Below the pieces are notes generated by a model. It searched no databases, was not told where the DNA came from, and saw only the letters and a list, made by a program, of their open reading frames with translations. A DNA stretch of 10,061 nucleotides. It comes from an uncultured Flavobacteriales bacterium (GTDB taxonomy: Bacteria > Bacteroidota > Bacteroidia > Flavobacteriales > BACL11). The stretch is from positions 1 to 10,061 of the forward strand of contig CAJXFN010000048.1 of assembly GCA_913052655.1 (NCBI GenBank), given 5' to 3'. Positions 1 to 6,535 of this stretch are shown here, in pieces. Both the position numbers and the translations under genes were made by a program. How positions within the stretch are numbered: position 1 is the first letter of the stretch; each line of letters begins with the position of its first letter.

Positions 1-757
1 CATATCCCTGGGTTTCTTTTCTTAAATATGGGCGTAAATCCCAATAATTATTTATCTCTTTCTTCGCAATTAATCTTTTTAAATATCCTGGACCCCCATT
101 GTAAGCCGCTAAAACTAAGTTCCAATCTCCGAATATTTTATATAAGACCACAAAGTATTCACATGCAGCAATTGTAGATTTTAGTGGGTCCTGCCTTTCA
201 TCAATATAAGAAGTGACGTCTAATCCATACTCTTTTCCTGTTAAATACATAAATTGCCAAAGTCCAGTTGCTCCAGACTTACTTCTTGCCTTAGGGTTCA
301 ATGCCGACTCAACAATAGCTAGATATTTTAACTCTAATGGTATTTGAAATTTATCTAACTGCTGTTCTATCATTGGAAAATAATAAGATGAAACGCCTAA
401 CATTCTGCTAATTAGCTTTACATCTCTTCCTAAGTACCTATTGATATAAAATTGAGTGTATTTGTTGTATGAAAACTCCATGGGTGAATGAGCATCTAGT
501 TTTCTTAATCTATCATAGATTAACTTTTCTTCTAAAGAAAAAGGGGGGGTCTCTTCCGAATTTACTTTAGTCTCATGATATATCACTGATATGGAATCTT
601 GAACAATTGTTTTAGTGTCTAGCGCAATAGAAACACTTGAGTCAACTAAATATGATTCATTAATTTCTTCAATTTTGATAGTATCTATTTGAGAAAGTGA
701 TACATTTAAATTTGTTAATGTAAATATGATGAATAATAAAATCTTTCTACCGACCAT
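1..757 (-). CDS. MltD-like membrane-bound lytic murein transglycosylase (partial, C-terminus off window)
   Basis: Cleaves the beta-1,4 bond between MurNAc and GlcNAc in peptidoglycan, acting in the periplasm or at the outer membrane. I translated the minus strand from the ATG at 757; 252 residues are visible and the reading frame is open to the window edge. Residues 1-23 form a signal peptide (basic MVGRK start, hydrophobic core, ending near SLSQ). A low-complexity linker follows, and then the SLT goose-egg-lysozyme-type domain from about residue 100. It shows the catalytic glutamate E150 in AIVESALNP, the structural motif SGATGLWQFM (161-170) and AAYNGGPG (217-224), the three landmarks of family 1 transglycosylases. 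MltD proteins normally carry C-terminal LysM domains, which would lie outside the window. The start overlaps the end of gatA by 11 bases, which suggests coupled translation. The SLT call is firm; the MltD subclass rests on the YLAIVESALNPKA-type context. Confidence 0.9.
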   Translation of the reverse strand, partial: MVGRKILLFIIFTLTNLNVSLSQIDTIKIEEINESYLVDSSVSIALDTKTIVQDSISVIYHETKVNSEETPPFSLEEKLIYDRLRKLDAHSPMEFSYNKYTQFYINRYLGRDVKLISRMLGVSSYYFPMIEQQLDKFQIPLELKYLAIVESALNPKARSKSGATGLWQFMYLTGKEYGLDVTSYIDERQDPLKSTIAACEYFVVLYKIFGDWNLVLAAYNGGPGYLKRLIAKKEINNYWDLRPYLRKETQGY

Positions 758-2186
758 CTACAGTGTGTGCTTTCATTAATTCTGAAGAAAATGACAATAA
801 TTTTCCCTCTGAGAACTTTTCAGATAATAGTTGTAAGCCAAAAGGCATTCCATTAGAATGTTTATATAGAGGGAGAGAAATTGCCGGGTTTCCGGTAATA
901 TTTGCATGTACAGTAAAAATGTCTTCTAGGTACATTACTGTGGGGTCTGTTTGCTTCTGACCAATATTGAATGCAGTATGAGGTGTAGTAGGGCTTAAAA
1001 TAAAGTCAAACTCTTTTAATATCTCATTTGTTTTATCTTGAACAACTCTTCTTACTTGTTGTGATTTCTTGTAATAAGCATCTTTGTATCCAGCGCTTAA
1101 AACAAATGTGCCCAACATAATCCTTCTTTTTACCTCTTCTCCAAAAGCTTCAGTTCTAGTATTTATATATGTCTCCTCTAAATTTTTAGGGTGTTCCGTT
1201 CTATAACCATAATGAACACCATCAAATCTAGCTAAATTAGATGAAGCCTCAGCGGTTGTTAATACATAATAAGTTGGAACTAAAAAATCTAGATAGGGAA
1301 ATGAGACATAATCTAATTCATGCCCTTCTTGTTTTAGTTTTTCTATAGTTTGTTCAATACTTTTCTTAATTTCATTGTCTAAACCGTCTCGTTCTAAACA
1401 ATCTGATAAAACCGCTATCTTTCTTTTTTCTTTAGTCTTAAAAAAGGTGTAATTATCTACTTTTCTTGAAGATGAAGTGCTGTCATTTTTATCTTTTCCA
1501 GCTATAACCTCTAAAACAAGTGCTGTGTCCTCTATATTGTTAGCTAAGGGTCCGATCTGATCAAAAGATGAGGCGTAAGCGATTAGGCCATTTCTAGAGA
1601 CTCGTGAATATGTTGGTTTAAGACCAACAACACCGCAAAAGGCTGCGGGCTGCCTGATGGATCCCCCTGTATCAGAACCTAATGCTACCAAACACATTTT
1701 CGCCGCAACCGCTGATGAAGATCCACCAGATGAGCCTCCTGGAACCTTGCTTGTGTCAAGGGGGTTTCTCACTGCTCCATAAACAGAGTTTTCACTTGCG
1801 CTACCCATAGCAAATTCATCACAATTTAATGTGCCAATAATTATTGCATCTTCTTTAATTAATCTCTCGACAACGGTAGCGTTATATAACGATTTAAACC
1901 CTTTTAATATTTTTGATGAGGCTGTAACCCTGTGGTTTTTAATACAGATATTATCTTTAATTCCGATTACCATTCCAGCTAATTTCCCCTCGTTGCCATC
2001 TAATATCTTTTGATCTATTTCTCTAGCTTTATGCAAAGCTTCTTCAGAAAAAACCTCTACAAACGCATTTATTTCGGGGTTTTTTTCTGAGATATTTTTT
2101 AAATATCTCTGCACAATTTTATAGCAAGTTGTTTCCTTGCTCTTAATTGCGTTTACAGTGTCTCCGTAAGAGTTGTAGATTTTCAA
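747..2186 (-). CDS. gatA: Asp-tRNA(Asn)/Glu-tRNA(Gln) amidotransferase subunit A
   Basis: Amidase subunit of GatCAB: it releases ammonia from glutamine, which is used to convert misacylated Glu-tRNA(Gln) or Asp-tRNA(Asn) to the correct aminoacyl-tRNA in the cytoplasm. The 479 residues match the usual family length. The amidase-signature catalytic triad is intact: K77 in GIKDN, cis-Ser S152 in PGGSSGGSSSAVAA, and nucleophile S176 in GSDTGGSIRQP; the spacing equals that of characterised GatA proteins. The start codon is TTG (2184-2186). The next in-frame ATG is codon 72, which would remove most of the conserved N-terminus just before the catalytic lysine, and an in-frame stop lies a short way upstream at 2226-2228, so TTG is the best choice. 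It begins 19 bases after the tatA stop without a recognisable Shine-Dalgarno sequence. gatB and gatC are not in the window; dispersed gat genes are common in bacteria. Confidence 0.95.
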   Translation of the reverse strand: MKIYNSYGDTVNAIKSKETTCYKIVQRYLKNISEKNPEINAFVEVFSEEALHKAREIDQKILDGNEGKLAGMVIGIKDNICIKNHRVTASSKILKGFKSLYNATVVERLIKEDAIIIGTLNCDEFAMGSASENSVYGAVRNPLDTSKVPGGSSGGSSSAVAAKMCLVALGSDTGGSIRQPAAFCGVVGLKPTYSRVSRNGLIAYASSFDQIGPLANNIEDTALVLEVIAGKDKNDSTSSSRKVDNYTFFKTKEKRKIAVLSDCLERDGLDNEIKKSIEQTIEKLKQEGHELDYVSFPYLDFLVPTYYVLTTAEASSNLARFDGVHYGYRTEHPKNLEETYINTRTEAFGEEVKRRIMLGTFVLSAGYKDAYYKKSQQVRRVVQDKTNEILKEFDFILSPTTPHTAFNIGQKQTDPTVMYLEDIFTVHANITGNPAISLPLYKHSNGMPFGLQLLSEKFSEGKLLSFSSELMKAHTVDGR

Positions 2187-2205
2187 ATTAGAAGTTTTAT
2201 AGAGA

Positions 2206-2391
2206 TTAATTATCGTCTTTCTCCTCTATTTCTTTGTTAGGGTCGTTCTTAGCTTCTTTAAACTCTTTCAGCCCCTTTCCAAGTCCCCTCATTAGTTCTG
2301 GTATTTTTTTACCTCCAAACATTAACAAAACTACCAAAACAATTAAAACAATCTGCCAAGGCCCTATAGCGACCAATAATGTTGAGTTCAT
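2206..2391 (-). CDS. tatA: Twin-arginine translocase pore subunit TatA/TatE family
   Basis: Forms the oligomeric pore that passes folded proteins with twin-arginine signal peptides across the inner membrane, together with TatC. This small protein (61 residues) has the family layout: a short N-terminal periplasmic stretch with G10-P11-W12, one membrane helix (about residues 12-24), the hinge motif F25-G26-G27-K28-K29-I30-P31-E32-L33, an amphipathic helix to about residue 48 (MRGLGKGLKEFKEA), and a charged tail. TatA, TatB and TatE are similar at this size; the missing long C-terminal coiled region argues against TatB. It starts with ATG after a 35-base gap behind the EnvC-like gene, the widest gap inside the predicted operon, with A/T-rich sequence and no Shine-Dalgarno. 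tatC is not in the window. Its position beside an amidase activator may matter because some cell-wall amidases in other bacteria are Tat substrates. Confidence 0.93.
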   Translation of the reverse strand: MNSTLLVAIGPWQIVLIVLVVLLMFGGKKIPELMRGLGKGLKEFKEAKNDPNKEIEEKDDN

Positions 2392-2406
2392 AATTTAATT
2401 TTTATG

Positions 2407-2414
2407 CAAATTTA
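2407..2414 (-). promoter_or_regulatory. Possible internal promoter -7 element upstream of tatA
   Basis: On the minus strand the sequence reads TAAATTTG, matching the Bacteroidota -7 consensus TAnnTTTG, and it ends 16 bases upstream of the tatA ATG, in the only sizeable gap inside the gene cluster. No convincing -33 TTTG element is seen at the expected distance, and in such A/T-rich DNA this octamer will occur by chance, so this is weak. If real, it would allow tatA, gatA and the transglycosylase gene to be expressed apart from the upstream genes. Confidence 0.25.
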
Positions 2415-2426
2415 TACAATTTTAGA

Positions 2427-3680
2427 TTATTTAGCCTTGTAAAGCCATTTAACTGGGTTTTGAGGCTCCTTGCCCTTCCATATTTCAAAATGAAGCTCTG
2501 TGCCACCACTAGATTCTGTGGTAATAACTGTTCCTATATTTTGCTTTGAAATTACTTTTTCTCCTGTTGTTACAACAACATCCTTTAATCCAGAATAAAC
2601 AGTAAAATATCCACCATGGCTTACCAATACAGCCTTTCCTTTTCCTTTTATATAAAATATTCTTGAAACTTTTCCATCAAAAACAACTCTTGCCGACTGA
2701 CCCTCATCAGTTTCAAAGTCTATACCATTATTCTTTGTTTCAACACCAGATACATGCTTGTTTTTGTGTATCCCATATCTTTCTGTAATTTTAGCTTTAG
2801 ATAACGGCCATGGCAATTTACCTTTATTTAATTCAAATTTGGTAGATAACTCTAACGCTTCTGGAGTTAGAGGTAATCCAAAGTTGTTTTTTTCTGCCTC
2901 TTCTCTTGCTTTTCTAATTTCTTCCTCTATTATACTTTTTATCTGCTTCTCAATTTCTTGAGCTTGTTTCTTTTGTTGATTTAGTTGATCTCTGTAAAAT
3001 TGTTCGTCTTTTTTAATTTTGGAAACAATTTTTTCCTTTTGTTGCTTCTCTATTTCTAAGATTTTTTTTTGGTTTGTTTGCTCAACAAACAGCTGTTCTT
3101 TCGCATTTTTTTCAGAAATTAAGTCCCTTTTTTGACGAGTTAATTCTTCATTTGTGCCTATCAATTCATTTTTTATTCTTTCAATTTTCTTAATCTGATT
3201 TAACCTATGTATAGTCAGTTGTTTTAGATATTGTTTACGTTTGTACAGTTGATTCAGATCAGAAGAAGATATTAGAAAATAACTTTCGTTATAAGTGTTT
3301 TTCCAAATATAAGTCTGATAAATTAATTTTGAATAAACTTCTTTAGAAAAGATAATCTCTTTCTCCTTTTGAATAATTTCAATTTGAGACTTTTTAATAC
3401 TTCTCTCAATAAGTTTAATACTTATGTTTTTAGAGTTTATTGTGTTTTCTAAATTAACTAATAGTTTTTTTTGTTGATTAATTTTTCTGTTTGATAATTT
3501 TAGTTGAGACAATGCCGAGTTTTTCTTTTTCTTTTCTTTATTAAGTTTTTTATTTATTTCTTTGATATTATTTTCTATTTTCTCTTTTTCTTTTTGTAGT
3601 TGCGTTTTACTCTGGGAAAATAAAGAGACAGAGCTAATAATAAAGACAAATAACAAAAAAATTCTAATCTGATTTGACAT
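2427..3680 (-). CDS. EnvC-like murein hydrolase activator: coiled coil plus degenerate LytM (M23) domain
   Basis: Likely a periplasmic activator of peptidoglycan amidases rather than a hydrolase. The 417-residue protein has a signal peptide (1-22, ending SLFSQ), two long lysine/glutamate-rich coiled-coil stretches (about 24-115 and 155-265) separated by a less charged turn around YIWKNTYNESYFLISSS, and a C-terminal LytM domain (about 288-417). The LytM zinc/catalytic sites are mostly lost: the HxGxD histidine is N317 (NNGID, only D321 kept), the YxHL histidine is G364 (YSGL), and HxH is E395-L396-H397 (ELHFE). EnvC and NlpD of proteobacteria are also inactive through such losses, and EnvC coiled coils bind FtsX. 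The ATG at 3680 overlaps the DUF4292 gene by 17 bases. A run of nine A's on the coding strand (3062-3070) lies in the coiled-coil region. Automatic annotation would probably call it M23 peptidase. Confidence 0.9.
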   Translation of the reverse strand: MSNQIRIFLLFVFIISSVSLFSQSKTQLQKEKEKIENNIKEINKKLNKEKKKKNSALSQLKLSNRKINQQKKLLVNLENTINSKNISIKLIERSIKKSQIEIIQKEKEIIFSKEVYSKLIYQTYIWKNTYNESYFLISSSDLNQLYKRKQYLKQLTIHRLNQIKKIERIKNELIGTNEELTRQKRDLISEKNAKEQLFVEQTNQKKILEIEKQQKEKIVSKIKKDEQFYRDQLNQQKKQAQEIEKQIKSIIEEEIRKAREEAEKNNFGLPLTPEALELSTKFELNKGKLPWPLSKAKITERYGIHKNKHVSGVETKNNGIDFETDEGQSARVVFDGKVSRIFYIKGKGKAVLVSHGGYFTVYSGLKDVVVTTGEKVISKQNIGTVITTESSGGTELHFEIWKGKEPQNPVKWLYKAK

Positions 3681-4407
3681 AAGAAGATGGAATTTTAAAA
3701 CTTAAGGATGATTTTTTGTTAAATACGATTTTTGAAAAATCTATACTAGATGCAAAGTTTTCACTAGAAATTACTTTTATGTCTATATTTTTAGGGTAAT
3801 AAGACTTCACCTCATCAAAATAGTTGTGGTTATTAAAATTAATTGTAAGTTGATGACTGTTTTGGTTTGAAACATTCATTTTTTCAATTCTAAAAAATTT
3901 TCCAATAGTATATGTAGTATTATCAGAACTTAAAATATATTTTCCTTCTTTATTAAACGAAAGTTCTAATTCCTGATTTGTAATATCAGGAGATGAAAAT
4001 AATATCTGCTGAAATTGAAAGAAATTTATATCCGTTTTCACTACTTCTTTTAAATGAGAGATCGGTTTGATAAAATACGTTTTGTCCATTCTGCTCATAA
4101 AATAAATAGAGTCCGGTGTTATAATAGACCTTAAAAGTTCAATTCCTAATGGAGCTTTTAAAGAAATCCAAATAACACTATCTTTTTTAATTCGAATATT
4201 AGCATTAACAACTGTATTTTTCCCTTCTTTCTCTATGTTTATTTTTGAGTTTATTGAAAGCCAGTTGGGCGCGATATTTGACTCGTTTACTTTTGTTATA
4301 ATATTGTTTTTGCTAGTAATATTTTCAATTTCTAACGCATCTTTTTTTAACAAGCCACAAGATGAAAACCCTAAACCTATAAGGACTATTAAGATATATT
4401 TATTCAT
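3664..4407 (-). CDS. DUF4292 family lipoprotein, LolB-like
   Basis: Probable outer-membrane lipoprotein of 247 residues. The N-terminus has a lysine, a hydrophobic core and a lipobox-like FSSC with the lipidated cysteine at position 17, followed by GLLKKD. The mature part begins with APNWLSINSKINIEKEGK, then INAN/IRIKKDSVIWISLKAPLG-like beta strands, a short IELLRSIITPDSIYF segment and further beta-rich sequence. This order (a W..I..K..I strand, a strand with W.S, then the PLG turn and LL.I..D) resembles LolB/LolA lipoprotein carriers, a resemblance I judged by eye. I chose the ATG at 4407; a TTG two codons upstream (4413) is in frame but adds nothing typical. The ATG overlaps the stop of the TPR gene as ATGAATAA (8 bases), and the gene's own end overlaps the EnvC-like gene. 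The family assignment is good; the function is inference. Confidence 0.8.
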   Translation of the reverse strand: MNKYILIVLIGLGFSSCGLLKKDALEIENITSKNNIITKVNESNIAPNWLSINSKINIEKEGKNTVVNANIRIKKDSVIWISLKAPLGIELLRSIITPDSIYFMSRMDKTYFIKPISHLKEVVKTDINFFQFQQILFSSPDITNQELELSFNKEGKYILSSDNTTYTIGKFFRIEKMNVSNQNSHQLTINFNNHNYFDEVKSYYPKNIDIKVISSENFASSIDFSKIVFNKKSSLSFKIPSSYVKSD

Positions 4408-6091
4408 CTTCAAGCTCTTTAGCTTTTAGTTTATATTTTTCAGCTTCTTCCACTTCTCCTAATTCTATAAGAATATCTGACATGTGATTATAAAATGTCT
4501 TACTTTCACCAAGTTCAATTGCTTGAAGCATAAATGTTTTAGCGGAGGCATAGTCTTTCAGCTTGTACAAGATCCAAGCATAAGTATCTAAGTAATTTGC
4601 TTCTTTAGGAAACAACTCAATGGTTTTTTCCGACATTTTTTTTGCTTTTTCTAATTTTTCCCCTCTTAAAGAAAGGTAATACGCGTAGTTGTTTAAAACC
4701 ATAACGTTTTCTGGTAAATACTCTAGCGATTTTTCATATGATTTATCAGAGTTTTCATACTCTTTTATCTCATTATAAGAATTGCCTAAAACAGAGTACA
4801 TTTCTGATGATAGGGTGGGATTATCGACAACAAAATTAACTCCAATATTTATAGATTCAATAGCTTTATGATACTCTTCAGTAAAATAATAAGACAGGGC
4901 GTTTAGATAATAAAATGTCGGGTTTGTAGGAAAAAGTTCTATTGCTATTTCTGAGTCTATAATAAGATCATCTGTCATGTTTTTTTGTAATTCTAAGAAA
5001 AGTAGGTCTAACCAAGCGTCTTGTTGGTTTTGATTTATTTGAACAACTTTTTTATAGTGAATTATGGATTTTTCTAAATTATTGGTTGATCTAAGTAAAT
5101 CCGCATAGATATAATTACTCATTTCATCGTCAGGATGAGTTTCTACTAATATTTCACAAAGCTCCACAACAAAATTTAAGCTAGAAGAGTCTCTCTCAAA
5201 AACCTGGGTCAACAGTGGCACTATCTTTCTAATTTTAGTTTGAGCATCTAACTTTTTCGATTTAAAAGCAAGTTTTAGTTCTTTTTGATAATCATTTATG
5301 TTTCCATTTTGGAAATAAAAATCTGATAGGGTTAAATGAATTCCCGCGGCACTAGGGTTTAGCTCAGATAGTTTTTTCAAAACTTCAAATGCTTTTTCAA
5401 AATTGTTGTCCAAAACATAACAATCAGACAACATTTCATAAGCCTGAATGTCATATGGGTTTTCCTCTAAAAACAACTCTAATTCTCTTGCTGCATTTTT
5501 TAAATCCTCTAACTCAAGGTATATCTTATATTTTTGAGTGCTTGTATAAAAATTAATTCCTTTCAAACCCTCCAAAGAATTATAAGTTTTTATAGCAGAC
5601 TTTAAATCGTTATTATAAATATAACATAGAGCTAGTTCTATGTAATAACTTTCATTATTTACTTCTTGTTTTATTAAGTTTTTATAAACCTTTATTGATT
5701 CATAAAACTTCTTATTTGAGAATAAATTTTCCGCATAAAAAATAGCGTACCATTTGTTTTTTGGGTTTAAATCATATGCTGTCCCCGCATATTTTAAACT
5801 TTCTGAAAATTTTTCTTGGTAAGAATAAATTTTGGAGATCTCATAATATGCTGCCGCTCGTTTTCTGTCTAGTTTAATACATTTTTCGAAAAAATTAATT
5901 GCTTGGCTATAGTTTTCTAATGCTTTTTGTTTTAAAGCGGAGTAGAAGTAATTTTTATACTGATATTCATGTTTACCTCGCTGTTCTTCAAGATGTTTCT
6001 GGGTTGGAATATCAAAAAAAGATTTATTCTGAGCACTTAAAAATAAAATGCAAAGATTAAAAATTAAAAATATGAGTAGTGTTTTTTTCAC
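4400..6091 (-). CDS. Secreted tetratricopeptide-repeat protein
   Basis: A periplasmic or membrane-surface scaffold protein of 563 residues, with no catalytic domain visible. A signal peptide spans residues 1-20 (MKKT start, hydrophobic core, LSA followed by Q21). From about residue 50 to the end it is a helical array with repeated TPR signatures such as A.NYSQAINFFEKCIKLD, F.ESIKVYKNLI, FEKAFEVLKKLSELNP, LEKSIIHYKKVVQIN, YHKAIESI, YENSDKSYEKSLEYLP and YASAKTFMLQAIELG; roughly a dozen units. The start codon is GTG (6089-6091), 4 bases after the dut stop; the first internal Met is residue 220, and the signal peptide begins exactly at this GTG, so it is well supported. Coding-strand A7 follows the start. 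It is translationally coupled to the DUF4292 lipoprotein downstream, so the two may work together in the periplasm. The partner and substrate are unknown. Confidence 0.9.
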   Translation of the reverse strand: MKKTLLIFLIFNLCILFLSAQNKSFFDIPTQKHLEEQRGKHEYQYKNYFYSALKQKALENYSQAINFFEKCIKLDRKRAAAYYEISKIYSYQEKFSESLKYAGTAYDLNPKNKWYAIFYAENLFSNKKFYESIKVYKNLIKQEVNNESYYIELALCYIYNNDLKSAIKTYNSLEGLKGINFYTSTQKYKIYLELEDLKNAARELELFLEENPYDIQAYEMLSDCYVLDNNFEKAFEVLKKLSELNPSAAGIHLTLSDFYFQNGNINDYQKELKLAFKSKKLDAQTKIRKIVPLLTQVFERDSSSLNFVVELCEILVETHPDDEMSNYIYADLLRSTNNLEKSIIHYKKVVQINQNQQDAWLDLLFLELQKNMTDDLIIDSEIAIELFPTNPTFYYLNALSYYFTEEYHKAIESINIGVNFVVDNPTLSSEMYSVLGNSYNEIKEYENSDKSYEKSLEYLPENVMVLNNYAYYLSLRGEKLEKAKKMSEKTIELFPKEANYLDTYAWILYKLKDYASAKTFMLQAIELGESKTFYNHMSDILIELGEVEEAEKYKLKAKELEDE

Positions 6092-6095
6092 GTTA

Positions 6096-6530
6096 TTATT
6101 TTATTCCTGTGCTTCCAAATCCTCCAGCCCCTCGCGATGTCTCTTCTAAAGCTTCGGCCTCTACCCATTCTGCTTGTTCGTATTTTGCAACAACCATTTG
6201 AGCAATTCTTTCTCCATCTTCAATAGTAAATTGTTCTGAAGATAAATTAATCAGGATTACACCTACTTCTCCTCTATAATCCGCGTCTATAGTGCCTGGT
6301 GAATTAAGAACTGTTACACCTTTTTTTAAGGCTAAACCACTTCTTGGTCGAACCTGAGCCTCGTAACCAGTAGGAAGTTGTATGTAAATTCCTGTTTTTA
6401 CAATTGTTCTTTCAAGAGGTTTTAGAATAATTGGGGATTCAAGGTTTGCTCTTAAGTCCATTCCTGCAGATGCGTCTGTGGCATAATGGGGCAGTTTATG
6501 TTTTGATTTATTTACTACAATTACATTCAT
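6096..6530 (-). CDS. dut: dUTP diphosphatase (trimeric dUTPase)
   Basis: Hydrolyses dUTP to dUMP and pyrophosphate in the cytoplasm, keeping uracil out of DNA and feeding thymidylate synthesis. All five conserved motifs of the homotrimeric family are present in 144 residues: motif 1 SAGMDLRA (21-28), motif 2 RPRSGLALK (61-69), motif 3 GTIDADYRGEVGVILIN (79-95) with catalytic aspartate D82, motif 4 DGERIAQMVV (105-114), and the C-terminal P-loop-like motif 5 RGAGGFGSTG (133-142) that closes over the substrate. The length is normal and the protein looks fully functional. It starts with ATG 5 bases after the flippase stop, preceded by an A-rich stretch. It ends 4 bases before the GTG of the TPR gene. 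It is a housekeeping enzyme carried within an envelope-gene cluster. Confidence 0.97.
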   Translation of the reverse strand: MNVIVVNKSKHKLPHYATDASAGMDLRANLESPIILKPLERTIVKTGIYIQLPTGYEAQVRPRSGLALKKGVTVLNSPGTIDADYRGEVGVILINLSSEQFTIEDGERIAQMVVAKYEQAEWVEAEALEETSRGAGGFGSTGIK

Positions 6531-6535
6531 GTTTT

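Noticed and set aside
543..549. G7 tract in the transglycosylase gene as a phase-variation switch
   Set aside because: Seven bases is short for efficient slippage, the frame is intact, and the codons (Thr-Pro-Pro) fall in a variable linker, so there is no sign of switching.
763..2013. Short plus-strand open frames opposite gatA (763-960 and 1831-2013)
   Set aside because: They lie wholly opposite conserved gatA codons, have no family resemblance, no promoter and no ribosome site; they are shadows of the real gene.
2427..3680. Active M23 zinc endopeptidase
   Set aside because: Three of the expected His positions are Asn, Gly and Glu, so an active metalloenzyme is unlikely; the activator reading fits better.
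4405..4413. TTG at 4413 as start of the DUF4292 lipoprotein
   Set aside because: An ATG two codons downstream gives a normal lipoprotein signal and an ATGAATAA overlap with the stop of the gene before; the TTG adds only two residues.
2758..4429. Short plus-strand open frames at 2758-2961 and 4235-4429
   Set aside because: Both are antisense to well-supported genes; their hydrophobic look comes from Lys/Asn/Glu-rich codons read on the other strand.
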